IMG/VR virus record: IMGVR_UViG_3300042473_001265
Span: 124,001-188,000 of that record
Source of the DNA: a virus
Direction: 5' to 3' (one strand)
Length of the DNA: 64,000 nt
Every line of letters starts with the position of its first letter. Positions within the stretch are counted from its first letter, which is position 1. The position numbers and the translations under genes are program-made. Below the pieces are notes generated by a model. The model worked only from the letters and a program-made list of their open reading frames with translations, was not told the origin of the DNA and ran no database searches. This document shows positions 52,701 to 60,857 of this stretch, in pieces.

Positions 52701-54146
52701 TTATGCTCCTACCTGGAATGGCGAAAGACTTTCGCCGGTGAAACTACCATTTTCATCTACTCCAGCATTGGCAGGTACCACATTGACTGGAGGGGCCGGT
52801 GGCTGTGGAGTTGTAATTCTGCCGTCGTCTGCTGACACTTCTGCATTTGCTATGCCATTCATTAATAAATCTTTTACTGTGGCGCCGGTGATTTCAATTG
52901 GTGCTTTTATCACGCCCAAATTGGATCCAAACCCCACATCGTATACCAATGGTTTTGCCTTGACCGAGTATTCAACCAATTTGTTTCCCACAGAAAAATT
53001 CAACTCAGACAGTTTGAATGGTATAATTTTTTCCACTAGAGCATTGTTGTTGTCGCTGTTGCTGGCCTGCACTATCTTGCCAGTTTCGTCGTAGCCGTAA
53101 AATTTTATGACCAAACAATACATTGCAGAAACATAAGGAATATCAGAATTTTTATACACACTTTGCACTGCGTTATAAAGATTATCAATCAGTGTTATGC
53201 CTGTTGTTTCTGTCACAGTAAATGAGATGTCTGTTGTATTGTTGGCCCGGCCAGTGCCTTTTCCTGTTATTTTACTTTTAATTTCTAAATTGTCAATGTA
53301 ATAATCTAATTCAAAAAATTTATTGCGAGCAATTGCTGCGTTGGGAGCGGTAGAAGCTCCACCACTCTGCATCAACAAACTGTAAGCGGCATAATTGGCC
53401 TTTCCAGTTTTTGTCAATGCAGCAACACTGGCTGGATCCATCAAGTACCAGGCAATGTTATAGGTGTAACTGGCATACTGATCCAATATGTTGTTTCTAG
53501 GAGCAAATCTTGTTTTGTTGAATGCGTTGAGAATTCGTTGAGTGTTTGCTGCTGTCTGACCGCTGTCTTCGCCGGCACCCACACCGGCTGCGCCTGCAGG
53601 CCGTCCTTCTGTGCTGCGGCCAGTATTGGCTGGTGGAACACTCTGAGTCTGAGCCAGGGTCTTTACAGGAGGGTTGGTTCCTGTGTCTGTGTTGGCGGCC
53701 AGAGTGGCAGCTTGATTTGTGGTCAGCCGTTCGTTGGCACTGGCCGGCGGTGGTGCAGGATTTTGTGTGGCGCCGTCGGCTGATTCTTTTACTTCAGAGG
53801 TGGCAGTGGGGGCTGTTTGTTTTGCATCAAAATCTGCTTTTTGCTGTGCTGCGTACAGATCATTTTCAAGAGTTCGAATTTTTGCTTGTTCGGCCTCGAG
53901 TGCCTGTGCGGCTGCGTCGCCGGCTGCGTCAATTTTGGCATCAAGCTGAGCAGCCTGCTCGCGCAGAAGTTTTGCTCCGGCTTGGTCGCCGCCCTGAGCT
54001 TGTTTTCGAGCAGCCGCTATCAGCTGATCTTTTTCGGCTTCCAACACAGCAACTTCGCGCCGGGCAGCGCCATTAGCGGCCTCCAACGGGCCCAGCGCTG
54101 CGCGAGCTGCTGCTATCCGTTGTTCAATTTCTGCTGGTGTTGCCAT
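52701..54146 (-). CDS. Virion protein with N-terminal coiled coil, 481 aa
   Basis: Residues 1-110 are a long Ala/Glu/Lys heptad-rich coiled coil (AEIEQRIAAARAALGPLEAA, KAKIRTLENDLYAAQQ-like). Residues 110-200 are a disordered Pro/Thr/Asn linker. The C-terminal half is a folded domain starting NILDQYASYTYNIAWYLMDP and KFFELDYYIDNLEIKSKI, a pattern shared with hub or baseplate proteins of aquatic phages. It is 2 bases upstream of the 566-residue hub gene and likely part of the same complex. Confidence 0.72.
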   Translation of the reverse strand: MATPAEIEQRIAAARAALGPLEAANGAARREVAVLEAEKDQLIAAARKQAQGGDQAGAKLLREQAAQLDAKIDAAGDAAAQALEAEQAKIRTLENDLYAAQQKADFDAKQTAPTATSEVKESADGATQNPAPPPASANERLTTNQAATLAANTDTGTNPPVKTLAQTQSVPPANTGRSTEGRPAGAAGVGAGEDSGQTAANTQRILNAFNKTRFAPRNNILDQYASYTYNIAWYLMDPASVAALTKTGKANYAAYSLLMQSGGASTAPNAAIARNKFFELDYYIDNLEIKSKITGKGTGRANNTTDISFTVTETTGITLIDNLYNAVQSVYKNSDIPYVSAMYCLVIKFYGYDETGKIVQASNSDNNNALVEKIIPFKLSELNFSVGNKLVEYSVKAKPLVYDVGFGSNLGVIKAPIEITGATVKDLLMNGIANAEVSADDGRITTPQPPAPPVNVVPANAGVDENGSFTGESLSPFQVGA

Positions 54147-54149
54147 AGT

Positions 54150-54449
54150 TTAGAATCCCAACACTGCTCTTAGTGTGCTCAGTTTGGGAACATAGATATT
54201 GGTATTCATTGCAAAATCCAATGGTGGTTTTGTGAGTGTGTTGGGGTTGCGTTGATAAAACACCCACCATAGGCCACCGTTGTCGTACAGGTCAAATGCC
54301 AGTAGATCTGGTCTGTACTGATAAGTTTGATTGATGGTAAACACCAGATCGTCGGACTGTGAGGGGATTGGTCTATTGACCATGGTGTCTAGGAAGAACT
54401 GACTGTAGCCAGTGGTTGCATATGGACTGGTTGAATTATAAGTTGCCAT
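54150..54449 (-). CDS. 53: Baseplate wedge protein gp53-like (LysM-type fold)
   Basis: The 99-residue protein contains YRPDLLAFDLYDNGGLWWVF and YQRNPN, the aromatic pattern of the LysM-like domain in gp53 and tail protein X. The position before the gp5-like, gp25 and gp6 genes matches T4 order 53-5-25-6. In T4, gp53 clamps adjacent wedges. ATG 54449 overlaps the upstream stop (TAATG). It is shorter than T4 gp53 (196 residues), so the call rests on motif and synteny. Confidence 0.6.
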   Translation of the reverse strand: MATYNSTSPYATTGYSQFFLDTMVNRPIPSQSDDLVFTINQTYQYRPDLLAFDLYDNGGLWWVFYQRNPNTLTKPPLDFAMNTNIYVPKLSTLRAVLGF

Positions 54450-56527
54450 TACCACATTCCTCCTTTGAGCAGATCACCGGTGGCATATTGTCGTACACTG
54501 AATCGTTGACTCTGTGCTTGACGACTGACCACTGGCAACAGCGAAACTGATATGGTCATTTTGGTTGGCACATATGTGGGAATTGTGTTTGATCCCAGTG
54601 TCTGCGGCGCTGGCGGAATATTTTGGCCGCCTTTTGGCAAGGGCTGTCCGTTGAACAGTTTGGATGATGCCAATCTGTTTACTGCACCACCCAGTACGCC
54701 GCCCAGTATGCCATTGCCCCAGGATGTGCCAGGGCCAGTTGAATTGTTTGATTGGCGTTGCTGTAGCATATTGCTGTTATTTACATTGGGACTGTAGGCA
54801 CGAATATAATCCACATCAGCTGGTAGGTCATATGTGAATCCACTGACCACACAAGGATGTTCGTTGAATTGAAACTCACCCAGGCCGGTCAGATACACCA
54901 AGGGCGGCGGTGTTCCGCGCTGTGGATCTTGTCCGTAGAACATTTTGGTAACAGATTTAAAAAAGTGTATCACTGCCAACAGGTATTCGGCCTCTGCTGT
55001 GCTCTGTGCTGTGAAAGTCGAACTTATTGTAAACGGTTCCACTGCACTGCCTTGATAAAAATATCCTTTATAATTGGAATGTGTGATGTCCGTGGTGACA
55101 TAAGTGGCCTTGTAACTGGTCTGTATTGTGGGAGTGTAGGGGAATATCACACCATCTGGTGCCAAGGGTGCTAAAATTCCTGGCGGCTTGGCCATGTACA
55201 GATAATCGGCTAGGGGTGCTAGGCGCAGTTTGACACGCCAGTCGGCGTTGTTTTTGTTGCTGCGTTGATTGGCAATGGTATTTTGTGCTCGGGCCTTGTC
55301 CAATGTAACAGCTTGTTGAGCAGCAGCTTCTTGTGCATCAGCAGCTTGCAGTTGTGCGCGAGCAGCGGCCTGATTTGCATCTTGGGCAATTGTTTCTTCA
55401 TCAGTTGGATAGACTGTGGGGTCATCAGTAACTGCTGCAGGTTCAGCTGTTTGTTCGGCTAGCTCTTGTCGATTGAGTTCTTGTTCTCTTTCTAATCTCT
55501 CAGCTTCGAACGGATCATCCGCAGGGTCAACATCAGCAGGATCAACATCTATTGGGTTATCATTGAGTTCTTGTTCTCTTTCTAATCTTTCAGCTTCAAA
55601 TGGATCGTCAACTGCCTCGGGTTCGCCCAACTCAACTGCGTCTGCGCCGTCGGTTTCTTCGCTGGTGAATCCATAGTCATTTCCTAATTCTTCGGGAGTA
55701 ACTGGTGCTGCGGCGGCAGCCGTGTCAGCATTGGGTGCCCGGCCTTGAGCATCTATCTGCGCTTCGGTTTGTTGTGCCTGCTGTTGATCATTGTTTGAAT
55801 CAACTGCTTCATTGGTGCTGGTGGTTCCCGAAGTAACTGTTTCAGTAGTTGTTGTGGTATTGGGTACTGTGGTTACTGTTGGCGCACCTGGTGTTTCGGC
55901 ATCAATTTGTTTGTTTTTAAGTTCGCTTCTTTCAGCTGACAGTTTGTCTAGTTTTTCTTGTCGTTCTTGTTTTTCCTCGGGACTGAGAGGTGGAAGACCT
56001 TGTTTTTTTCTAGCAAAGTCGCTGGGATTGTCTTTCTGGAACTGATCAATTTCAGCTTGTTTTGCCGCAATTGCCGGTTGCACTGCCTGGCTGGCTGCAT
56101 TGGGAGTTCTGGCTCCAGCAGTGACTGTGGTTGACCCTCCTCCACTGACTGTTTCCGTACTGGTAGTGGTATAGTTGATTGGAGTTTTGCTGCTGGGCTG
56201 CGCTGCGGCATCTTGAGCATAATCAACCTGTTCAAAGTTTGATGGTGACTTTAGCCCTTGGTCAAACCTGGCACTGTCAGCAGCTTCGGCTTGGTCGGCC
56301 CTGGCGCTTTGTGCAGCTTCGGCTGCGGTTGGTGGATCATAATCAACACCGGCCACTTTGCTGCCGCCGCCGGCTATGGTGGCTCCTAACTGTCCATTAT
56401 CGCCAATGGCATAGTTGGTAGCTTCAGCTTCGCTGATGCCAGACTGAGCAAACGCCGCATCTTGGGACATGCCTTTTTGAATCAAGCTGTTATATAGTGC
56501 TGCTTTTTTTGGGCTGTAGTCTGCCAT
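54449..56527 (-). CDS. Virion protein with long disordered region, 692 aa
   Basis: Residues 1-430 are low-complexity Ala/Glu/Asp/Thr/Gln-rich sequence with an exact-register 30-residue repeat (DDPFEAERLEREQELN occurs twice). A stretch NPSDFARKKQGLPPLSPEE (near 170) recalls the IVRQRLGLPPL part of the DPNAPPYTGDDP motif. Residues 435-610 are a folded domain (DWRVKLRLAPLADYLYMAKP, GVIFPYTPTIQTSYKATYVT, AEYLLAVIHFFKSVTKMFYG) that I recall from baseplate or tail proteins of several phage groups. First gene of the virion module, preceded by AGGAAA and a late box. Confidence 0.75.
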   Translation of the reverse strand: MADYSPKKAALYNSLIQKGMSQDAAFAQSGISEAEATNYAIGDNGQLGATIAGGGSKVAGVDYDPPTAAEAAQSARADQAEAADSARFDQGLKSPSNFEQVDYAQDAAAQPSSKTPINYTTTSTETVSGGGSTTVTAGARTPNAASQAVQPAIAAKQAEIDQFQKDNPSDFARKKQGLPPLSPEEKQERQEKLDKLSAERSELKNKQIDAETPGAPTVTTVPNTTTTTETVTSGTTSTNEAVDSNNDQQQAQQTEAQIDAQGRAPNADTAAAAAPVTPEELGNDYGFTSEETDGADAVELGEPEAVDDPFEAERLEREQELNDNPIDVDPADVDPADDPFEAERLEREQELNRQELAEQTAEPAAVTDDPTVYPTDEETIAQDANQAAARAQLQAADAQEAAAQQAVTLDKARAQNTIANQRSNKNNADWRVKLRLAPLADYLYMAKPPGILAPLAPDGVIFPYTPTIQTSYKATYVTTDITHSNYKGYFYQGSAVEPFTISSTFTAQSTAEAEYLLAVIHFFKSVTKMFYGQDPQRGTPPPLVYLTGLGEFQFNEHPCVVSGFTYDLPADVDYIRAYSPNVNNSNMLQQRQSNNSTGPGTSWGNGILGGVLGGAVNRLASSKLFNGQPLPKGGQNIPPAPQTLGSNTIPTYVPTKMTISVSLLPVVSRQAQSQRFSVRQYATGDLLKGGMW
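55472..55519 (-). repeat. 30-residue tandem repeat, unit A (DDPFEAERLEREQELN)
   Basis: This 48-base block repeats at 55562-55609, exactly 90 bases away. The first 27 bases are identical and the rest differ at a few third-codon positions. It encodes a charged helix in the disordered half of the 692-residue protein. Confidence 0.85.
55562..55609 (-). repeat. 30-residue tandem repeat, unit B
   Basis: Second copy of the block at 55472-55519, in the same frame. Together with the intervening VDPADVDPAD direct repeat it indicates unequal crossing-over in this acidic region. Confidence 0.85.
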
Positions 56528-56547
56528 GGTTATTGTTTCCTATACCT

Positions 56548-56555
56548 TATTTATT
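56548..56555 (-). promoter_or_regulatory. Candidate T4-type late promoter of the virion module
   Basis: AATAAATA on the minus strand matches TATAAATA at 7 of 8 positions and lies about 21 bases upstream of the first virion gene's ATG (56527), with AGGAAA in between. It sits in the 114-base divergent gap opposite the gp55 promoter. Confidence 0.45.
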
Positions 56556-56587
56556 GCAAAAATAAACTGGGCACATAATGATAAAGG

Positions 56588-56615
56588 TTGACAACACGGT
56601 AAACCATGCTATAAT
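56588..56615 (+). promoter_or_regulatory. Consensus sigma70 promoter of the gp55 operon
   Basis: Perfect TTGACA (56588-56593) and perfect TATAAT (56610-56615) with a 16-base spacer, and TG one base before the -10 (extended -10). The -10 is followed 26 bases later by the GTG start of gp55, with GAGGAGA as Shine-Dalgarno. It is the strongest host-type promoter in the window and divergent to the virion module. Confidence 0.85.
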
Positions 56616-56641
56616 AAATACATTACGAGGAGACACTGCCT

Positions 56642-57658
56642 GTGGCAACAAAACGCACTATATCCAACTTGGATTCTACCAAATCAATATCATCAACTCC
56701 GATAGCGCCAAAAGTAAATTATCTCAACAACAGAGACATTTTAAAAGAGATTCACGCCAGCAAAAACACCTACTGCTACTATGTCAATCCTGATGCGGAC
56801 AGTCAATACGACATTATTTTGCCCAGCCTGGACAAAATCAATCAGCGTACCATTGCCGAAGCACGCCGAAATCGTGCTGACCGTCTCAAACGACTGGGCA
56901 CTATAGTTGACCCTGTGAAAATCCCCAACACTGATTTGGTGTTCCGTATCAGCTGCTGGGATCATATCCCAATGGCAGAGAAAAAAATTCCCAAATCAGA
57001 ACAAAAGAAAAAACAAAAACTGGAAGACCTACTGCAATTTGAAGACGAGCCCATTGATGATTCACTAGACGAGCTGCTGGATGATGTGCTGTTGAATCCG
57101 GTTCGGCAGCGACTGAACTTTCCTCCATTTGAGCATTGGCGCCTGGATAATAACAAAGAAAAATACCTTGTTGGCCGTAGTCATTGGAAAGGCAATCTTG
57201 AAACCGGAGAATTTTCCAAGGATCACGGCGACATGACACGCAAACTTGCACACATGTTTATGAAGCTGTGTGAACGCTATGCCACCAGATCAAACTGGCG
57301 CGGCTACACCTACAACGAAGAAATGCGCGGCCAGGCCCTGTTGCAACTGAGTCAAATTGGACTACAGTTTGACGAAAGCAAAAGTCAAAATCCATTTGCC
57401 TACTACACTGCTGCCATTACCAACAGCTTTACTCGCATCTTGAATTTGGAAAAGAAAAGTCAAAACATTCGTGATGACATTTTGGAAATCAACGGGCTAA
57501 GTCCGTCGTGGACAAGACAAAATGCCGGCCGGCCCAGTATGGCTCAGCTGAGTGGTCCTGTTACCATCACCACTTACATTGTGGATCGACCAGTGGCGGA
57601 GCCTGCGGGTATCAATATTGATGTTGAAGAATACAATAAAGACAATGCTACCAACTGA
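56642..57658 (+). CDS. 55: Late-transcription sigma factor, gp55-like
   Basis: Residues about 195-285 carry a sigma70 region 2-like segment (KLAHMFMKLCERYATRSNWR, TYNEEMRGQALLQLSQIG, FDESKSQNPFAYYTAAITNS, FTRILNLEKKSQNIRDDIL) recognisable as T4 gp55-type. In T4, gp55 binds host core RNA polymerase and directs it, with gp33 and the sliding clamp, to TATAAATA promoters; such boxes occur upstream of virion genes here. At 338 residues it is far longer than T4 gp55 (185): about 190 residues precede the sigma part, including KKIPKSEQKKKQKLEDLLQF and an acidic stretch. GTG start behind GAGGAGA. Gene order gp55, gp47, gp46 is as in T4-like cyanophages. Confidence 0.85.
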   Translation: MATKRTISNLDSTKSISSTPIAPKVNYLNNRDILKEIHASKNTYCYYVNPDADSQYDIILPSLDKINQRTIAEARRNRADRLKRLGTIVDPVKIPNTDLVFRISCWDHIPMAEKKIPKSEQKKKQKLEDLLQFEDEPIDDSLDELLDDVLLNPVRQRLNFPPFEHWRLDNNKEKYLVGRSHWKGNLETGEFSKDHGDMTRKLAHMFMKLCERYATRSNWRGYTYNEEMRGQALLQLSQIGLQFDESKSQNPFAYYTAAITNSFTRILNLEKKSQNIRDDILEINGLSPSWTRQNAGRPSMAQLSGPVTITTYIVDRPVAEPAGINIDVEEYNKDNATN

Positions 57659-59135
57659 GTTGTACCAACAATTGCAAAAAACATACAAGGTTGTATGTTT
57701 TGTAGACATGGCTGATATTTCCAAGTCGCCTGGCGCTATTTTTAAATTGTTTACAGACCATTACAAGTCTGAATACAAAGAAAATGAACGATTGGTTTTT
57801 TACACCAACGAAGATCCTGGAATCAAGTTACTTGAGCATATTCAACAGGCAGCAATGATAATTGATATTAGCCATTGTTTTATATTAATTTGTTGCCCTG
57901 TAGATTTAACTGATCGTATGGGGTTGACCGATACTACAATGCAACAGATTGTAATTGAGTGTGACTCTGTACCACTTGACAATGGATTTGTTGTGCCCGA
58001 TACCATGTGTGTTTTTCCGTTTAAACATCTTGAAATTAACCATCAAGGTGCCGTTAAACCTTGTTGTTTGTATAAAACTACAGTAGGACAAGTTCCGGAT
58101 CAATCAATTAACGAAATTTTTTATTCTGAAAAAATGGAAAAATTACGCAATGATTTTTTAAACGGTATTAAATCTAGTGATTGCTCCCATTGTTGGAATC
58201 TTGAAGACATCGGACTTACAAGTTCTAGGCAAGCAAGTTTACTTCTGGATAGACAACAATTGTATACCACATGGCTTTCTAAGCCTGGTGTGTATAGTTT
58301 GGATTTAAAGCCTGGCAATGTGTGCAATTTTAAATGCAGAATTTGTAATGCACAATCAAGTTCGTTGTATGCTGGCGAACAACTAGCAAAATCAACTAAT
58401 CCTGAATCTAAATTACAAATACAAAAATTCATTGATGGCAGTCGTTGGTTTGAAAATAGTGAAAAATTTATTCAAGAATTTGAAGAGTTGCTGTGCCAGA
58501 TAGAAAATCTTGATTTTTATGGTGGTGAGCCTTTTTTATTAAAGAATTTAAACACTTTGCTCAGCAAGGCTGTTGAAATGGAACGAGCACAGAACATCAG
58601 GTTACATTTTAATACCAATGGATCTGTATTTCCAGCTCATCTAATAGACACGTTTAAAAAATTTAAACATATTGACTTGGCTATTAGCGTTGACTGTGTT
58701 GGACCAAGATTTGAATACGAACGCGGCGGTTCTTGGCAAGAAATTGAAGAGAATATTAAAAAACTGAGTCGACTGGTTGACGACCAGTTTAGTGTTTACT
58801 TGTTTACTACTGTAAATATTCAAAATGTTTTATATTTAGATGAGTTGTACTCTTGGGCAGAATCAACTGGGTTGAGGGTAGTCTTAAATGTTTTAAAAGG
58901 ACCTCAATTTATGAATATTGACTATATGACTCAAGCAGCAAAGGATTTGGTAATTGAAAAATTTCAAAACAGTAGCATTCCAGAACTTCAAAGCATTGCC
59001 AATCGTGTCAAAAAAAGCCCAGGTAGCAATGGAGAGAAGTTTATAGAGTATATGCAACAACTCGACAAATGGAGAAATGAAAACTTTGGGTTGACGCACA
59101 AAGAGATTGCAAATGCTATGGGATACATGTTATAA
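57645..59135 (+). CDS. Twitch-type radical SAM protein with N-terminal extension (6 of 7)
   Basis: Radical SAM motif CNFKCRIC in GNVCNFKCRICNAQSS and FYGGEPFLLKN. Auxiliary cysteines: TMCVFPFKHLEINHQG, AVKPCCLYKT and DCSHCWNLED. About 110 residues precede the first Cys and form an extra domain (TYKVVCFVDMADISKSPGAI, NERLVFYTNEDPGIKLLEHI, CFILICCPVD) that the operon paralogues lack. It may bind a partner or substrate. ATG 57645 overlaps the gp55 stop by 14 bases, so this enzyme is co-expressed with gp55 and gp47, not with the 15-kb operon. Substrate unknown. The sequence looks more A+T-rich than gp55. Confidence 0.9.
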   Translation: MLPTELYQQLQKTYKVVCFVDMADISKSPGAIFKLFTDHYKSEYKENERLVFYTNEDPGIKLLEHIQQAAMIIDISHCFILICCPVDLTDRMGLTDTTMQQIVIECDSVPLDNGFVVPDTMCVFPFKHLEINHQGAVKPCCLYKTTVGQVPDQSINEIFYSEKMEKLRNDFLNGIKSSDCSHCWNLEDIGLTSSRQASLLLDRQQLYTTWLSKPGVYSLDLKPGNVCNFKCRICNAQSSSLYAGEQLAKSTNPESKLQIQKFIDGSRWFENSEKFIQEFEELLCQIENLDFYGGEPFLLKNLNTLLSKAVEMERAQNIRLHFNTNGSVFPAHLIDTFKKFKHIDLAISVDCVGPRFEYERGGSWQEIEENIKKLSRLVDDQFSVYLFTTVNIQNVLYLDELYSWAESTGLRVVLNVLKGPQFMNIDYMTQAAKDLVIEKFQNSSIPELQSIANRVKKSPGSNGEKFIEYMQQLDKWRNENFGLTHKEIANAMGYML

Positions 59136-59143
59136 TATCAAAT

Positions 59144-60157
59144 ATGAATTTATTTAAAAAAGTAGCTGTCTGCACAGATATACATTTTGGTCTTAAATCA
59201 AACAGTCTTCAACACAATCAAGATTGTAGTGATTTTATTGATTGGTTTATTGAGACTGCCCAAGCCAATGGGTGTGAAACTGGTATGTTCCTTGGTGATT
59301 GGAGTCACCAACGAGCCGCTATTAACATGCAGACCTTACAGTATAGTCTACGAAGCCTGGAAAAACTATCTAAGGCGTTTGATCGTTTTTATTTTATTCC
59401 CGGAAATCATGATTTGTATTATCGAGATAAACGAGACATCTACTCAACCGAGTGGGCCAAACACATACCCAATATTCAAATTGTCAATGATTGGTTCCAA
59501 GACGGTGATGTTGTAATTGCTCCTTGGCTGGTGGGCGATGATCATAAGAAGATCCCAAAAATGACGGCCAAGTACATGTTTGGCCACTTTGAACTTCCTC
59601 ATTTTAAAATGAATGCCATGGTAGAGATGCCAGACCACGGTGAGGTCAAGGTCGAAAGCTTTGGCGGCTTTGATGGCGTATTTTCAGGGCACTTTCATCT
59701 GCGACAACAGAAAAAAAATATCAACTACATTGGCAACTGCTTTCCACACAATTTTGCCGATGCCGGCGACAGTGCCCGTGGCATGATGGTGTTGGGTTGG
59801 GGACAAGAACCGGAATATCATGCATGGCCTGGACAGCCCTTGTACCGTGTGATGAAATTGAGCAATGTAATTGATCAAGCACCTAAGCTGTTGGCCGCCA
59901 ACATGCATGTGCGTGTGGAGTTGGATATTGATATCAGTTACGAAGAAGCAAACTTTATCAAAGAAACATTTGTTCGAGAATACAATCTCAGAGAAATGGC
60001 CTTGATCAATGTAAAAAACAGTGCTGTGGACGCTGACATGGCGCCAGGTGAAGTCAAATTTGAAAGTGTGGATCAGATTGTAACCGATCAACTGACCAAC
60101 ATTGAATCAGAATTTTACGACAACAAATTGTTGCTGAAGATTTATAATGCTCTGTAA
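59144..60157 (+). CDS. 47: Recombination endonuclease subunit gp47 (SbcD/Mre11-like)
   Basis: All metallophosphoesterase motifs are visible: DIH (D12, H14), GDWSH near 51, GNHD at 87-90 and GHFH at 182-185. gp47 and gp46 form the T4 nuclease that processes DNA ends for recombination-dependent replication and degrades host DNA. ATG 59144 is 8 bases after the radical SAM gene. Length 337 matches T4 gp47 (339). It overlaps the next gene by 11 bases. Confidence 0.95.
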   Translation: MNLFKKVAVCTDIHFGLKSNSLQHNQDCSDFIDWFIETAQANGCETGMFLGDWSHQRAAINMQTLQYSLRSLEKLSKAFDRFYFIPGNHDLYYRDKRDIYSTEWAKHIPNIQIVNDWFQDGDVVIAPWLVGDDHKKIPKMTAKYMFGHFELPHFKMNAMVEMPDHGEVKVESFGGFDGVFSGHFHLRQQKKNINYIGNCFPHNFADAGDSARGMMVLGWGQEPEYHAWPGQPLYRVMKLSNVIDQAPKLLAANMHVRVELDIDISYEEANFIKETFVREYNLREMALINVKNSAVDADMAPGEVKFESVDQIVTDQLTNIESEFYDNKLLLKIYNAL

Positions 60158-60857
60158 TAAAAACGAGTTGTTGGAATCAAGGAATTTTGTCGACGGTGTT
60201 GACTTTACTCGCAACGATCCCTGTATATTTGTTGTGTATCCAACAGGTGCGGCGGGAGATTTATTAATTTCAATTATCGACAAGCATTACTTGCGCACCG
60301 GTTGCGAATATTACGGCATTGGCGATAACGGGCGTGTACATATGTTCACTGCCGATTATGAATCAATGGATCAACATAGTCGTTATACATTCAATGATCA
60401 GTGGTTTTACAATCTGGCGGCCAATCTGGGCGACAGAAATCTAAATTATTCATTGCTAGATCAAGTTATTTTTGGTTGTCACATGTATCTAGACTCGCAG
60501 GTACAATACATACTTGACACCTTTCCGCATGCTAAAATTATACGAATTATGCCAACTGATCAAGATGGCACAAAATTAATAAAGTGGTTGGGCAATTATA
60601 AAGTAAAAAATACAACGACTCCCATTGATGAAGAAGTTAGAGAATTTAATGCAAGTAAAATTATACACGATCGTGTGTTTAATTTACCTTTTGGATCTTT
60701 GTTTACCGAGGAATCGTATTACAAACAATATGATTCTATTATTAAATTTTTAAATTTAAACGGGCGCCTAATTTGCTTTGACTACATAAGATATTATTTG
60801 TCAAAACAATCTGATTTGATTCGATCTTCTTTGATAGATTACAGTAAAACTTTATGA
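60147..60857 (+). CDS. Unknown protein inserted between gp47 and gp46, 236 aa
   Basis: An early block CIFVVYPTGAAGDLLISIID and YGIGDNGRVHMFTADYES recalls sulfotransferase-like phage proteins ('YPTGAxGDLL' in place of a P-loop), and the HAKIIRIMPTD segment would fit their second strand. It is coupled on both sides: 11-base overlap with gp47 and ATGA with gp46. Similar genes occur in aquatic phages, as I recall, without known function. A sulfotransferase role is only suggested. Confidence 0.7.
   Translation: MLCNKNELLESRNFVDGVDFTRNDPCIFVVYPTGAAGDLLISIIDKHYLRTGCEYYGIGDNGRVHMFTADYESMDQHSRYTFNDQWFYNLAANLGDRNLNYSLLDQVIFGCHMYLDSQVQYILDTFPHAKIIRIMPTDQDGTKLIKWLGNYKVKNTTTPIDEEVREFNASKIIHDRVFNLPFGSLFTEESYYKQYDSIIKFLNLNGRLICFDYIRYYLSKQSDLIRSSLIDYSKTL

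Noticed and set aside
53546-54076. 176-residue open frame opposite the coiled-coil protein
   Set aside because: Leu/Arg-rich shadow of an Ala/Glu-rich coding region; no support.
56528-56641. tRNA gene in the largest gap
   Set aside because: The gap is fully used by the divergent promoters; no cloverleaf or T-loop sequence seen there or in any other gap.
59118-59126. TATAAT-like sequence before gp47
   Set aside because: No -35 partner at the right distance, and it falls inside the last codons of an A/T-rich gene in a coupled cluster.
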